The notes beneath the pieces were generated by a model that was not told the DNA's origin, made no database searches, and saw nothing but the letters and a program-made list of their open reading frames with translations. Shown one piece after another: positions 16,061-25,352 of a stretch of 64,000 nucleotides of DNA. The DNA comes from Pseudomonas abietaniphila (GTDB lineage: Bacteria > Pseudomonadota > Gammaproteobacteria > Pseudomonadales > Pseudomonadaceae): positions 186,001 through 250,000 of the forward strand of contig NZ_CP155619.1 of the NCBI RefSeq assembly GCF_039697315.1, written 5' to 3'. A program made the translations under genes and the position numbers. The first letter of the stretch is position 1. The number at the start of each line of letters is the position of its first letter.

Positions 16061-16671
16061 TGACTGCCCCCTCCCAACGGTGTGCCCAAGGACGTTCCCA
16101 GCGACACACCCGGTCCGTTGCTCGGTGGTGCGCCCGCGGTGCCGGGCGCGCCTGCCGGGCGGTTGCTCGAGGATTCCAGAAAGGCTTTTTCGGCCACGAA
16201 ACGCCAGTCGGCATAGCTGGTCATGTCTTCGAATTCCTGCCACTGCGGCGGAAAATTCGCGGTTTTCAGCGGGGTCTGGGTGGACAGGCTGTAGACACCG
16301 GTGATGCGGCCGTCGATGGACTTGGTCAGCCCCCAGTCGTTGCTGCCGGTCATGGGGTCGGGGTACAGGCGACGGATGTGCCGCTGAACCGACGGAAAAC
16401 GATGGTCTTCGAGCAGTTCGTCCAGCGTGGCCGGGTACTGAGCCACGCCGGTTCCGCTGCGGTAATAGCTGCGCAGCGCCTGGGCGTACTGGGTACCGAC
16501 CCAGATCAGTTGCACTTCGCGCTCATGGGCGCCAACGGTGGACCAGACCTGACCAACCGCTGCCAGCGCCGTGCCCATGAGAACGATCAGCATCATCGCG
16601 CTCATGTAGGTGAAGCCTTGCTGGCGTCCCGCAAACGCGAGCGACTTACCATTGACCGAAGAGACTGCCAT
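16057..16671 (-). CDS. Minor pseudopilin-like protein of the type II secretion cluster (GspK-like position)
   Basis: The 204 residues start with a prepilin-like leader, QQGFTYMSAMMLIVLMGTAL. The cleavage glycine is present, but the usual Glu at position +5 is missing, as in tip pseudopilins of the GspK type. The body has YAQALRSYYRSG and YPATLDELLED, both typical of pseudopilin folds. The C-terminal 40 residues are low-complexity Gly/Pro/Ala. The ATG at 16671 follows GGGAGGG and overlaps the upstream pseudopilin gene by 26 bases. It ends in an ATGA overlap with csgE, joining the secretion and curli genes in one operon. Confidence 0.8.
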   Translation of the reverse strand: MAVSSVNGKSLAFAGRQQGFTYMSAMMLIVLMGTALAAVGQVWSTVGAHEREVQLIWVGTQYAQALRSYYRSGTGVAQYPATLDELLEDHRFPSVQRHIRRLYPDPMTGSNDWGLTKSIDGRITGVYSLSTQTPLKTANFPPQWQEFEDMTSYADWRFVAEKAFLESSSNRPAGAPGTAGAPPSNGPGVSLGTSLGTPLGGGSQ

Positions 16672-17020
16672 CACGCGCCCTCCCGGTGGCCCCGCTCTTG
16701 ATATCCGCCACCGTGCCTGCGACACCTTCCGGTGGCGGGACGATGACCCACATGTCATTGCGTTCGGTGATCGGATCGGTCGGCAGGTTGCGCAGATAAC
16801 GGTGAGTGACCATATCCTCCAGCGATTCAGGGTAGTGCCCGGTGTCGCCGTAATAGTGATCCAGGGCTTCGCGCATCACCGACAGGCTTTGGCGCAGCGC
16901 CGTTTCTTTAGAGTTTTCCAGGCTGGAAAAATAGCGCGGCACGGCGATGGTCATCAGCGTGGCGATGATGGCCATGACCACCAGCAACTCAATCAACGTA
17001 AAACCCTTGTGCTTACGCAT
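16646..17020 (-). CDS. Pseudopilin (GspH/GspG-like)
   Basis: This short protein of 124 residues has a classical type IV prepilin leader MRKHKG-FTLIELLVVMAIIATLM including Glu5, then a short globular domain with YYGDTGHYPESLEDMV and LPTDPITE. It would be processed by the general prepilin peptidase encoded elsewhere and assemble into the pseudopilus. It sits three bases behind the previous pseudopilin gene. Confidence 0.87.
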   Translation of the reverse strand: MRKHKGFTLIELLVVMAIIATLMTIAVPRYFSSLENSKETALRQSLSVMREALDHYYGDTGHYPESLEDMVTHRYLRNLPTDPITERNDMWVIVPPPEGVAGTVADIKSGATGRARDGSLFGQW

Positions 17021-17023
17021 GGC

Positions 17024-17503
17024 TCACCACTCCGAGTAGGCAATGCCGTTGAGGCCCTTGCCGCGTGTTTTGGAGTAAACGTCGAACACATCTTCACCAT
17101 CGCGGGGGTTCTGCGCCGGACTGTCGTAGGAACGCAGGCCCCAGTCGTCTTCCGCTTCACGCTTGGGTTTGCCAAACGGATCGCGTGGAATGCGGCGCAG
17201 GAAAAAAATCTTGGCGCCCTTGGGGCTGCGCAAATCCCGCACGCCCTCGACCAACACTTTGAGGTTGGCCGGGTAGCCGTTGCTGGCCACCGACTTCTCG
17301 ATCCGCCCTGAGTCGGCGGCGCGCTTGTAGGCGTCCAGCGCATCGCGAATCTGGTACAACGCGGTGCGCAGTTCCTGCTCCTTGCCACGGCGGATGACGG
17401 TTTCGGTCAATGGCGCCGCGATGCTCGCCAGCAGACCGACGATGGCCAGGGTCACGACCATCTCGATCAGGGTGAAGCCGCGGGTGGCGCGCTGGCGGTT
17501 CAT
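17024..17503 (-). CDS. Pseudopilin of the type II secretion cluster
   Basis: The 159 residues carry a prepilin leader RATRG-FTLIEMVVTLAIVGLLA with Glu5, followed by ALYQIRDALDAYKRAAD and a C-terminal part with FFLRRIPRDPFGKP and WGLRSYDSP, a calcium-loop-like arrangement seen in GspG relatives. The frame opens at a TTG two codons earlier; the ATG at 17503, two bases after the secretin stop codon, is the more natural start. Confidence 0.87.
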   Translation of the reverse strand: MNRQRATRGFTLIEMVVTLAIVGLLASIAAPLTETVIRRGKEQELRTALYQIRDALDAYKRAADSGRIEKSVASNGYPANLKVLVEGVRDLRSPKGAKIFFLRRIPRDPFGKPKREAEDDWGLRSYDSPAQNPRDGEDVFDVYSKTRGKGLNGIAYSEW

Positions 17504-17505
17504 GC

Positions 17506-19371
17506 TCAAGGTCTCTCTGCAGCGGCGGCCGGTGCAGCCGAAGGCACGGCGGCCAGAGGTGCCGACCGGCCGTTGATTTCTACGGTCACGGGGGCCATGT
17601 CCGGGTTGACCGTGTTCATGCGCATGCTGGTTTCGGTGCCGGAATCAAACTCCATGTCGCTCGGCGCCTGATACGGCAGGTTGCGTACGATGCGCGGCGT
17701 GATCGACAGCACCAGCTCGGATTTGCCGACAGTGTCCTTATTGCTGCCGAACAGGCGGCCGATGCCGGGGATATCACCCAGGCCGGGGATCTTGTTGCCG
17801 GTGGAGCTGTTGTCGTTGCGCACCAGGCCGGCGAGGATCTGGGTTTCACCGTCGTGCAGGCGCAATGTGGTCTGTGCGTTACGGGTGTCGACCTGGACCG
17901 GAATCGTGCCTTGGCGGGTCGGTTCCAGCGGCGTGGCGTTACTCACTTCCAGCGCGATCTTGATCGCCACCTCGTTGTCCAGGTGCACGATGGGCGTCAC
18001 TTCCAGCTTCAGACCGACATCCAGGTACGTGATGCTTTCAGTGATCACCGGACCCTGTGTCGACGGCACCGAGGTGGCGCTGATGATCGGCACGCGTTGA
18101 CCGATATGAATCCGTGCCTGTTCGCGGTTGCTGACGCGAATGGTCGGGCTGGCCAGCGTGTTGACGTCGTTGTCCTGGGCGTTGATCTTCAGTTGCGGCG
18201 ACGGCGAGATCGAGATCCGGCTGGAGTTGATCCCCTTCAGCTGGTTGAGCACGCTGACCGCGGTGCCGTCGCTGTTGATCACCCCGAAGGTGTTCGGCCA
18301 TTGCAGGCCCAGGTCGAGGATGCGCTGACGGGCGACCTCCATCACTTCCACTTCCAGCACGACCTCAGGGTTGGACTGGTCCTGGGAGAAAAACAGCTTC
18401 TCGGCCATGCGAATGGCATCTGGCGTATCACGCATGGTCAGGGTGTTAAGGCGCTCGTCGATGAACACATCGCGGGTCTTGAGCATGGTCTTGACCATGT
18501 TCAGCGCCGTGTTGGCGTCGGTGTTGGTCAGGTAGAAGGTGCGCATCACCAGTTCCTGATAGTCCTTCACCTTCTGTGGCGAGTCGGGATAGATCAGCAG
18601 CGTGTTGTCGTTCACCACTTTCTGGTGGAGCTGGTTCTGTTGCAGCAGCAGATCAATGGCGTCCTCGATACGCACTTCACGCACGAAGATCGTGGCTTTC
18701 AAGTCAGCACGCATGTCTTTGTCGAAGATGAAGTTCAACCCGGCCACCTGGGACAGCACCTCGAAGATCACCTTGAGGTTGGCGTCGCGAAACTCCAGGG
18801 TCACCGGTTTTTCAAGACGGGTCTTGAGCTGCGGGTTGGACACGGAGTTGCGCGTGCGCATCAGTTCGACGTTGCGCATCAGCTCCATCGCCCCTTCGTG
18901 CCGTGGGTCCAGTGCCAGCACCTGACGGGCTTCGTGTTCGGCGCCGGTCAGGTCGCCGCGGCGCAGGCTGGTCTGGCCCTTGACCAGCATGTCGTTGATA
19001 TTGCGCATCTGTTCCAACAGGTACAGCGCGTCCCGGGCGCGGCCGTTGCTGGGTTCGATGGCGATCACCCGCGAGTAGTCGATCGCCGCGCTGTTGAAGT
19101 CCCGTTGGGACCGCTCGGAATCGGCCTTGGTCAGCAAGGTCTTGACCACGCGCGCCTTGCCGGAGGTCAGGGCGATACGCAGGGTCGCGTCCCGAGGATT
19201 GGCATTGACGGCGGCTTGCAACTTGGCAAGGCCTTCTTCGTAACGCCCCTCCTCGATCAGGTCCTGACCGATGGCCCGGTTCATGTCCGATGTGCAGGAA
19301 GCCAAAATCAGCCCCAGCGCCAAGGTGAAGCCCAGCAACAACGCGTTCAACGACAACCGCAGCGGACTCAT
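17506..19371 (-). CDS. gspD: Type II secretion secretin (GspD-like) with N-terminal TPR region, lipoprotein
   Basis: This outer-membrane channel has 621 residues. A lipoprotein signal (LGLILASC, Cys26) is followed by TPR-like helices up to about residue 165, an STN/N0 domain (VTLEFRDANLKVIFEVLSQV), an N1-type domain (RTFYLTNTDANTALNMVKTM) and the secretin barrel (VVLEVEVMEVARQ to GLGDIPGIGRLFG and SELVLSITPRIV). The own lipid anchor suggests that it does not need a separate pilotin. It starts in an ATGA overlap with the GspC/PilP-like gene. The TPR front end is more like MSHA or bundle-forming secretins than classical Xcp GspD. Confidence 0.92.
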   Translation of the reverse strand: MSPLRLSLNALLLGFTLALGLILASCTSDMNRAIGQDLIEEGRYEEGLAKLQAAVNANPRDATLRIALTSGKARVVKTLLTKADSERSQRDFNSAAIDYSRVIAIEPSNGRARDALYLLEQMRNINDMLVKGQTSLRRGDLTGAEHEARQVLALDPRHEGAMELMRNVELMRTRNSVSNPQLKTRLEKPVTLEFRDANLKVIFEVLSQVAGLNFIFDKDMRADLKATIFVREVRIEDAIDLLLQQNQLHQKVVNDNTLLIYPDSPQKVKDYQELVMRTFYLTNTDANTALNMVKTMLKTRDVFIDERLNTLTMRDTPDAIRMAEKLFFSQDQSNPEVVLEVEVMEVARQRILDLGLQWPNTFGVINSDGTAVSVLNQLKGINSSRISISPSPQLKINAQDNDVNTLASPTIRVSNREQARIHIGQRVPIISATSVPSTQGPVITESITYLDVGLKLEVTPIVHLDNEVAIKIALEVSNATPLEPTRQGTIPVQVDTRNAQTTLRLHDGETQILAGLVRNDNSSTGNKIPGLGDIPGIGRLFGSNKDTVGKSELVLSITPRIVRNLPYQAPSDMEFDSGTETSMRMNTVNPDMAPVTVEINGRSAPLAAVPSAAPAAAAERP

Positions 19372-19895
19372 GGTGCACTCCCCACAGACAAGGTCTGCGC
19401 AAACTTCAACGGCAGATAGACGAGGCTCATTTCAGTGGCCGAGATGCGGTCGACTTTGTAAACGTCGTCGATCACATCACCGGCCCTGACCACATAGAGC
19501 CGTTCTCCGTTTTGCAGGAAAACCTGCAACTGCTGGCTGTCCTCCAGCTTGCCAATGAACTGGAACGGAAGGGGCGGTGCAGTGGGCACCGTAGGGGTAG
19601 CGGGTGCGCTGTTGAGCGCGGCCTGCTGTTCGGCGGTCACCACGGGGGCGACGTACCAGCTTTGTGCAGCGAACAAATCCAGTTGAGGCACGTTCGCCAC
19701 ATCGGGTTTGACAACGCCGCTCTTGTCGGAACTGGCCTTCGCGGTGGCGACGGCATCCCGATGTTTGCTCGTGACCGGCGCGGCGGCGCTGCTCAGATCC
19801 TGCGCCTGTTCGCCGAAAAACTGCTCGGGCACCCAGGCAATCAGCCCGCAGATGCCAAAGAACGCCAGCCAGCCTGCTACGCGACGAGTGTTCAT
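19368..19895 (-). CDS. GspC/PilP-like periplasmic connector
   Basis: The protein has 175 residues with one N-terminal membrane helix (VAGWLAFFGICGLIAWV), an Ala/Thr/Pro-rich linker and a C-terminal HR-type domain (LPFQFIGKLEDSQQLQVFLQ, GERLYVVRAGDVIDDVYKVD). That fold, shared by GspC and PilP, couples inner-membrane platform and secretin. The ATG overlaps the stop of the upstream gene by one base (TGATG). A GTG one codon earlier is possible but less likely. Confidence 0.8.
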   Translation of the reverse strand: MNTRRVAGWLAFFGICGLIAWVPEQFFGEQAQDLSSAAAPVTSKHRDAVATAKASSDKSGVVKPDVANVPQLDLFAAQSWYVAPVVTAEQQAALNSAPATPTVPTAPPLPFQFIGKLEDSQQLQVFLQNGERLYVVRAGDVIDDVYKVDRISATEMSLVYLPLKFAQTLSVGSAP

Positions 19896-20443
19896 CACGA
19901 CCTCGACAGGTAAAGGGTCATGCGGATACGCCCGGTCAACTCGGTGTCGGCGATGCGTTTACGCTGAAAGTCCACATCCTCGACCACCACCGCTGGCAGC
20001 TCGGTCAGCAGCGCGTGCAGAAAGCGGCGCAGTTGCGGGTAGCTGCCCCGTACCGGAAGCAGGATCTGATAACGCGCCAGTTGGGTTTTAGGGTCGATGC
20101 CCAGCGAGTACTCGCCGCGCGCCAGGTTGATTTTTTCCTTGCTGGCCATGGCGTAGATGCGGTCGATGGCCGACGTGGCGTCCAGTTGGGTCGGCAGTGC
20201 GCGATGGAATTCGTCCAGTTGCTGTTGGGGCACCACGGGCAGCACGGCTGTGCCGTTGGCGACTTTCTCGAGAAACTCGCTGGCCTTCTGGCTGTTCTGA
20301 CGCAGGCTGTCCAGTGACTGCCAGTCCGGCAGCAGGCCGAACACGCCGTACGCCAGCACCAGCACCACCAGTGCCGCACCGCCCAGCCCCGGCCAACCGG
20401 CCCGCTGAACATGTTCACGCAGAATCAGGCTAGGGACGGACAT
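19895..20443 (-). CDS. PilO/GspM-like inner-membrane platform protein
   Basis: The protein has 182 residues with a single membrane helix (GLGGAALVVLVLAYGVFGLL), a coiled-coil stretch (SLRQNSQKASEFLEKV) and a ferredoxin-like periplasmic domain ending in VVEDVDFQRK and TGRIRMTLYL, the pattern of PilO and GspM. It starts inside the 3' end of the upstream PilN-like gene (14-base overlap), so the two are coupled. Confidence 0.8.
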   Translation of the reverse strand: MSVPSLILREHVQRAGWPGLGGAALVVLVLAYGVFGLLPDWQSLDSLRQNSQKASEFLEKVANGTAVLPVVPQQQLDEFHRALPTQLDATSAIDRIYAMASKEKINLARGEYSLGIDPKTQLARYQILLPVRGSYPQLRRFLHALLTELPAVVVEDVDFQRKRIADTELTGRIRMTLYLSRS

Positions 20444-20975
20444 CGCTCACCTCCCAGGTGGCCAACAGGTTGAACACGATCTGTTTTTGCGGCGAGTTGG
20501 CGACGATCTCGTGATTGACCAACGAGACATCGCTCAACTCGGGGCTGTCCTCCAGCTGCCGGTGAAAGGTCAGCATCGCTTCCAGATCCCGCGCTTCGGC
20601 GGTGATCCTGACCTGGCCTTTGCGGGCATCGGGGCTCAGGCTGAGCAGCGCGATGTCCTTGCCGCGCAGGGTTTCCAGCGCGGCAAACAGACGTTCCCAA
20701 GGGCGGCGCAGTTGGGTGGAAATCTGCTTCATCTCCAGCAAACGCACTTCCTGTTCACGCTGTTGCGCCGGGGACAGACCGGTCACGGGGCCGGTGTGCA
20801 CCTGCAATTTCTTCTGTGCATGGCCCAGTTGGCCTTGCTCCTCGTGAATCTCTTCGCCGATGACGTGGGCACCGGCAGCCATCGCCACGCCCAGCACCAG
20901 GCCAATGGCCAGAAGGCTCCAGCCCAGCGTGCTGCCACGACGTTGTGGCTGAAACTCCAGATTCAGGGCGCGCAT
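20430..20975 (-). CDS. PilN/GspL C-terminal-like inner-membrane platform protein
   Basis: The 181 residues include a short cytoplasmic head (MRALNLEFQPQRRG), a membrane helix (LGWSLLAIGLVLGVAMAAG), a coiled coil and a periplasmic domain with SLSPDARKGQVRITAEA and LLATWEVSD, as in PilN. The cytoplasmic motif LNLEFQP resembles the PilM-binding peptide of PilN. It lies one base after the PilM-like gene. Confidence 0.8.
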   Translation of the reverse strand: MRALNLEFQPQRRGSTLGWSLLAIGLVLGVAMAAGAHVIGEEIHEEQGQLGHAQKKLQVHTGPVTGLSPAQQREQEVRLLEMKQISTQLRRPWERLFAALETLRGKDIALLSLSPDARKGQVRITAEARDLEAMLTFHRQLEDSPELSDVSLVNHEIVANSPQKQIVFNLLATWEVSDVRP

Positions 20976-20976
20976 G

Positions 20977-21760
20977 TCAGTTCACCGCTCTGGACATGAT
21001 GTGCAGGGGATCCTGGGTGTCGGCCTGATCGGCGGGCAACTCTAGGGTCTGGACGCCCAGGATCAGCGGTGCATCGGTGTGACGGGCCGGCGCATGCACG
21101 AACAGGTCCACGGGTTTATCGCCGTTCAGGCCGTGCAACTCGCTCTCGCGGGCGATCATCGAGGCGAGCGCGGCATCGCTGTCGGCGATCCGCAACGAAC
21201 GCACGGCGGACCAGCGCCCTTCCCTGGCCAGCAACAACGTGCTGCGACCGGGCTCGGCGACCACGAACAGGAAGTCACGATCGCCGAAGCTTTTGTGAAA
21301 GCGGTTGAACGCCGTCATCACGTAGGGTTGCACCGACACCAGGCGCAAGCCGAGTGCTTTGACGATGTCGCGCAGACGGCTGAGCAAGGCCTCTGGCAAG
21401 CCGACCGCGATGCGCGCCAGCCCGGCGTTTTCTGGCGACAGACTGAGCGTCCACGCTTCGGCCGATTTGCCAAAGGTGTCGTCGAAGTACGCGCTGGCGT
21501 AGGCGCGCAGCTCGTCCGGCGTGGTGATGTGCTCGCTCCAGGGAATCAGCCCGAAACGGCTGTAATGGCTGGACAACAGAACACTCAACCGGGCGCGGCC
21601 CTTGACGTGCTCGGTGAGTAACCGTTGCAGCGTGTCCAGCGCCAGGGTGGCGGTCGATTGGCGGTCGGCGATGAAGCCGGCGCTGCCCAGCCAGGTCTTG
21701 CCGCGCGCATCGCAGCGGGACAGACCGACGCCATTGGCGCCGATCACGGCGACGTAGTGA

Positions 21761-21780
<20 letters not shown>
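20977..21780 (-). CDS. PilM/GspL-like actin-fold cytoplasmic platform protein
   Basis: The 267-residue protein has no membrane segment. It has DHYVAVIGANGVGLSRCD at the start and FLFVVAEPGRSTLLLAREGR later, which resemble the two nucleotide-binding half-sites of the PilM/GspL actin-like fold, together with YVMTAFNRFHKSFGDRD. I chose the GTG at 21780, seven bases after GGAGGAG; an upstream in-frame ATG lies deep in the gspE coding sequence. In this cluster PilM and PilN are separate proteins where classical T2SS has a single GspL. Confidence 0.72.
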
Positions 21781-23476
<1,696 letters not shown>

Positions 23477-23594
23477 CGAATGCACTCCCGGACCCCAAAA
23501 AAGGAACCACACATTCGACGCGCCTGACCGTCCCTGGCCAGTGTGCCGTTCCCGGAGCGCTCAAGAACACGATTCCTGAGGCGTCCGGACCCGG

Positions 23595-24218
23595 CTAGAG
23601 TTTGCCCTCCCCATCGAGGACCGCTTTGTCGCCGTCAGGCGACGCGATCTGCTTGTTGCCGCGACGGTCCGAGTGAACCCAGGTACCGTCGTACAACTGC
23701 AACGGGAATGCCTCTGCCGGGCTGTGCCGCCGTTCGATGAACCCGGCCGCCGGTGGCGCCTGGCTCGTCGAACGTCGCTCAGTACCCAACAAGTCACAGA
23801 CAGCTCGGGCCAGTTCGGCCAGCGGAAACGGTTTGAAGAGGATGTGGCTGACACCCAGATCAGTGGCCCGACCGCAGACTTCGCTGGTCGGATGGCCGGT
23901 GATCAGAATGAAGTAACAATCCTTCTGCTTACGTACCGCATCGAGTACCTGAAACCCTTCCATATCGGGTAGGCGAAAATCGAGAACAACCACGTCCGGT
24001 GCGAACCCTTGTGCAAGGTCGATGGCACCCGCGCCATCGTTCGCGACCCGGACATCCAGGCCCTTGGCCTCCAGATACGACTGGAGGTTCTGCGCCAGGA
24101 TCTGCTCGTCCTCAACAACCAATACTTTGTTTAACAAGGTGGACTCCTGAAATCGGGACAGGTCCTGTGGCCCGGTCTGGGGATTCCCGCCTTGTATTGG
24201 TACAAGAGCACTGTTCAT
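23595..24218 (-). CDS. Stand-alone response regulator (receiver domain with short novel C-terminal tail)
   Basis: The protein has 207 residues. After a 30-residue Gly/Gln-rich lead comes a complete receiver domain (KVLVVEDEQILAQ, Asp80 in VVVLDFRLPD, Lys in HILFKPFPL). No output domain I recognise follows; the last 55 residues (starting FIERRHSPAEAFPLQLYDG) are polar and include WVHSDRRGNKQIASPDG. It may act through protein contact, for example on the secretion ATPase or as a phosphate sink for the nearby kinase. The ATG has a GGAGGG site. It is first in the secretion/curli operon, behind two CCCC-N6-GGGG repeats. Confidence 0.85.
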   Translation of the reverse strand: MNSALVPIQGGNPQTGPQDLSRFQESTLLNKVLVVEDEQILAQNLQSYLEAKGLDVRVANDGAGAIDLAQGFAPDVVVLDFRLPDMEGFQVLDAVRKQKDCYFILITGHPTSEVCGRATDLGVSHILFKPFPLAELARAVCDLLGTERRSTSQAPPAAGFIERRHSPAEAFPLQLYDGTWVHSDRRGNKQIASPDGDKAVLDGEGKL

Positions 24219-24366
24219 GCCAGACCCTCCACTTGAAAATTTCTTAGCCCATGCCACTGATTTTCTTCATTAAAAAAGAAAGACCATGGGCACCACCTCA
24301 ACCCCACTGCTGGGGGCAGTCGCCATCGGGAACCGGATTTGCCCCCACATTCGGGGAAAACCCGGG
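24219..24366 (-). promoter_or_regulatory. Control region of the receiver / secretion / csgEFG operon with two CCCC-N6-GGGG repeats
   Basis: Two inverted repeats, CCCCACTGCTGGGG (24302-24315) and CCCCACATTCGGGG (24343-24356), have the same form as the sites upstream of the 6580 operon and the oxidase. They lie 84-138 bases from the receiver start. A TGGCAT that would suit a -24 box is at 24251-24256, but the expected TTGC does not follow at the right distance, so the promoter itself is not settled. Confidence 0.55.
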
Positions 24367-25338
24367 TCATCGCTCTGCCACCCGCTCTATCTTGCTTGCC
24401 GCGCGCAATCGTTGCAGTGCGGCGGCCGTCGCTTGCGCCTGTCGCTGCTGATCCAGCGCCTGACGTGCCATGGCCAGTCCCTGCCGGTCGTCGATGGCGT
24501 TGCCTGAGACTGTGTTCTCAACTTTGATCAAATGCCAGCCGTAAAGGGTCCGTACGGGCTGACTGACGGTGCCGGGTGTCAGGCTGAAGGCAGCGTCGGC
24601 GAACTCCGACACCATGCTTTCACGAGAAAAATAGCCCAGATCGCCGCCTTCGGCTGACCGGCTGTCCTGTGAGTAGCGTTGAGCGAGGGTAGCGAAGTCC
24701 TCGCCACCGATGATCCTGGCCCGTAACTGGAGGGCTTGTTGGTAAACAGCGTCGACTTTCGCAGCGTCGGCGTTGGCGTCGAGTGGCAGCAGAATGTGCC
24801 GGGCATGAATGCGCGGCGAGAGCTGCCGGTAGAACGCCTCCACCTCGGCATCACGCGCTGGCGGCACCTGGCTCAGCTCGGAGAGCATGCGCTGACTGGT
24901 CAGTTCCCGACGCAGGTACTCGGTGAATGTCTGGCTGTCGAAGCCGGCTTCCTCCAGGCGCCGATTAAAGATGTCATCGGAGGTGAACTCGTTACGCAGG
25001 GCGGTGAAGTTGTCCTGCACACTCTTTTCGTCGATACGCACGCCACGTTTGCCCGCTTCCTGCCACAGCAGTTCCTTGTCGATCAGGTCATCGAGTGCCG
25101 CGCTTCGAAGACGGCTGTACGCCACGGGATTGCGAATGGAGCCGACCATCCGTCCCTGGGCCTGCAAGTAGTCGGCGAAGTAGTGCTCCAGCTGCATCTG
25201 CCCGATCTCCACACCGTTGACCCGCGCCACCGCCACTTGGCCGAACGTGGGGTCTGCCACGGCTTCGGTGCGGCCCACCATGAGCAGCAAACCGGGCATC
25301 AAGAACGCCAACACGAATAAAATCAGCTTGAGCTTCAT
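24367..25338 (-). CDS. Periplasmic parvulin-type peptidyl-prolyl isomerase / chaperone (SurA/PpiC-like)
   Basis: The 323 residues have an N-terminal signal or anchor helix (ILFVLAFLMPGLLLMVG), a SurA-N-like helical chaperone region (ARVNGVEIGQMQLEHYFADY to SVQDNFTALRNEF) and a parvulin domain (RIHARHILLPLDANADA, FATLAQRYSQD, GGDLGYFSRESMVSEFADAAF, WHLIKVE). It probably folds exported proteins such as the giant oxidase or curlins. It starts 14 bases after the cytochrome fusion gene and ends the leftward oxidase operon. Confidence 0.88.
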   Translation of the reverse strand: MKLKLILFVLAFLMPGLLLMVGRTEAVADPTFGQVAVARVNGVEIGQMQLEHYFADYLQAQGRMVGSIRNPVAYSRLRSAALDDLIDKELLWQEAGKRGVRIDEKSVQDNFTALRNEFTSDDIFNRRLEEAGFDSQTFTEYLRRELTSQRMLSELSQVPPARDAEVEAFYRQLSPRIHARHILLPLDANADAAKVDAVYQQALQLRARIIGGEDFATLAQRYSQDSRSAEGGDLGYFSRESMVSEFADAAFSLTPGTVSQPVRTLYGWHLIKVENTVSGNAIDDRQGLAMARQALDQQRQAQATAAALQRLRAASKIERVAER

Positions 25339-25352
25339 GGCGAAATCTCACT

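Noticed and set aside
17854..19419. 521-codon open frame on the + strand
   Set aside because: Antisense to the secretin gene, which has clear domains and operon overlaps.
24251..24265. Sigma-54 promoter for the receiver/secretion operon
   Set aside because: TGGCAT is present on the leftward strand but the -12 TTGC is absent at the required spacing; left as unresolved.
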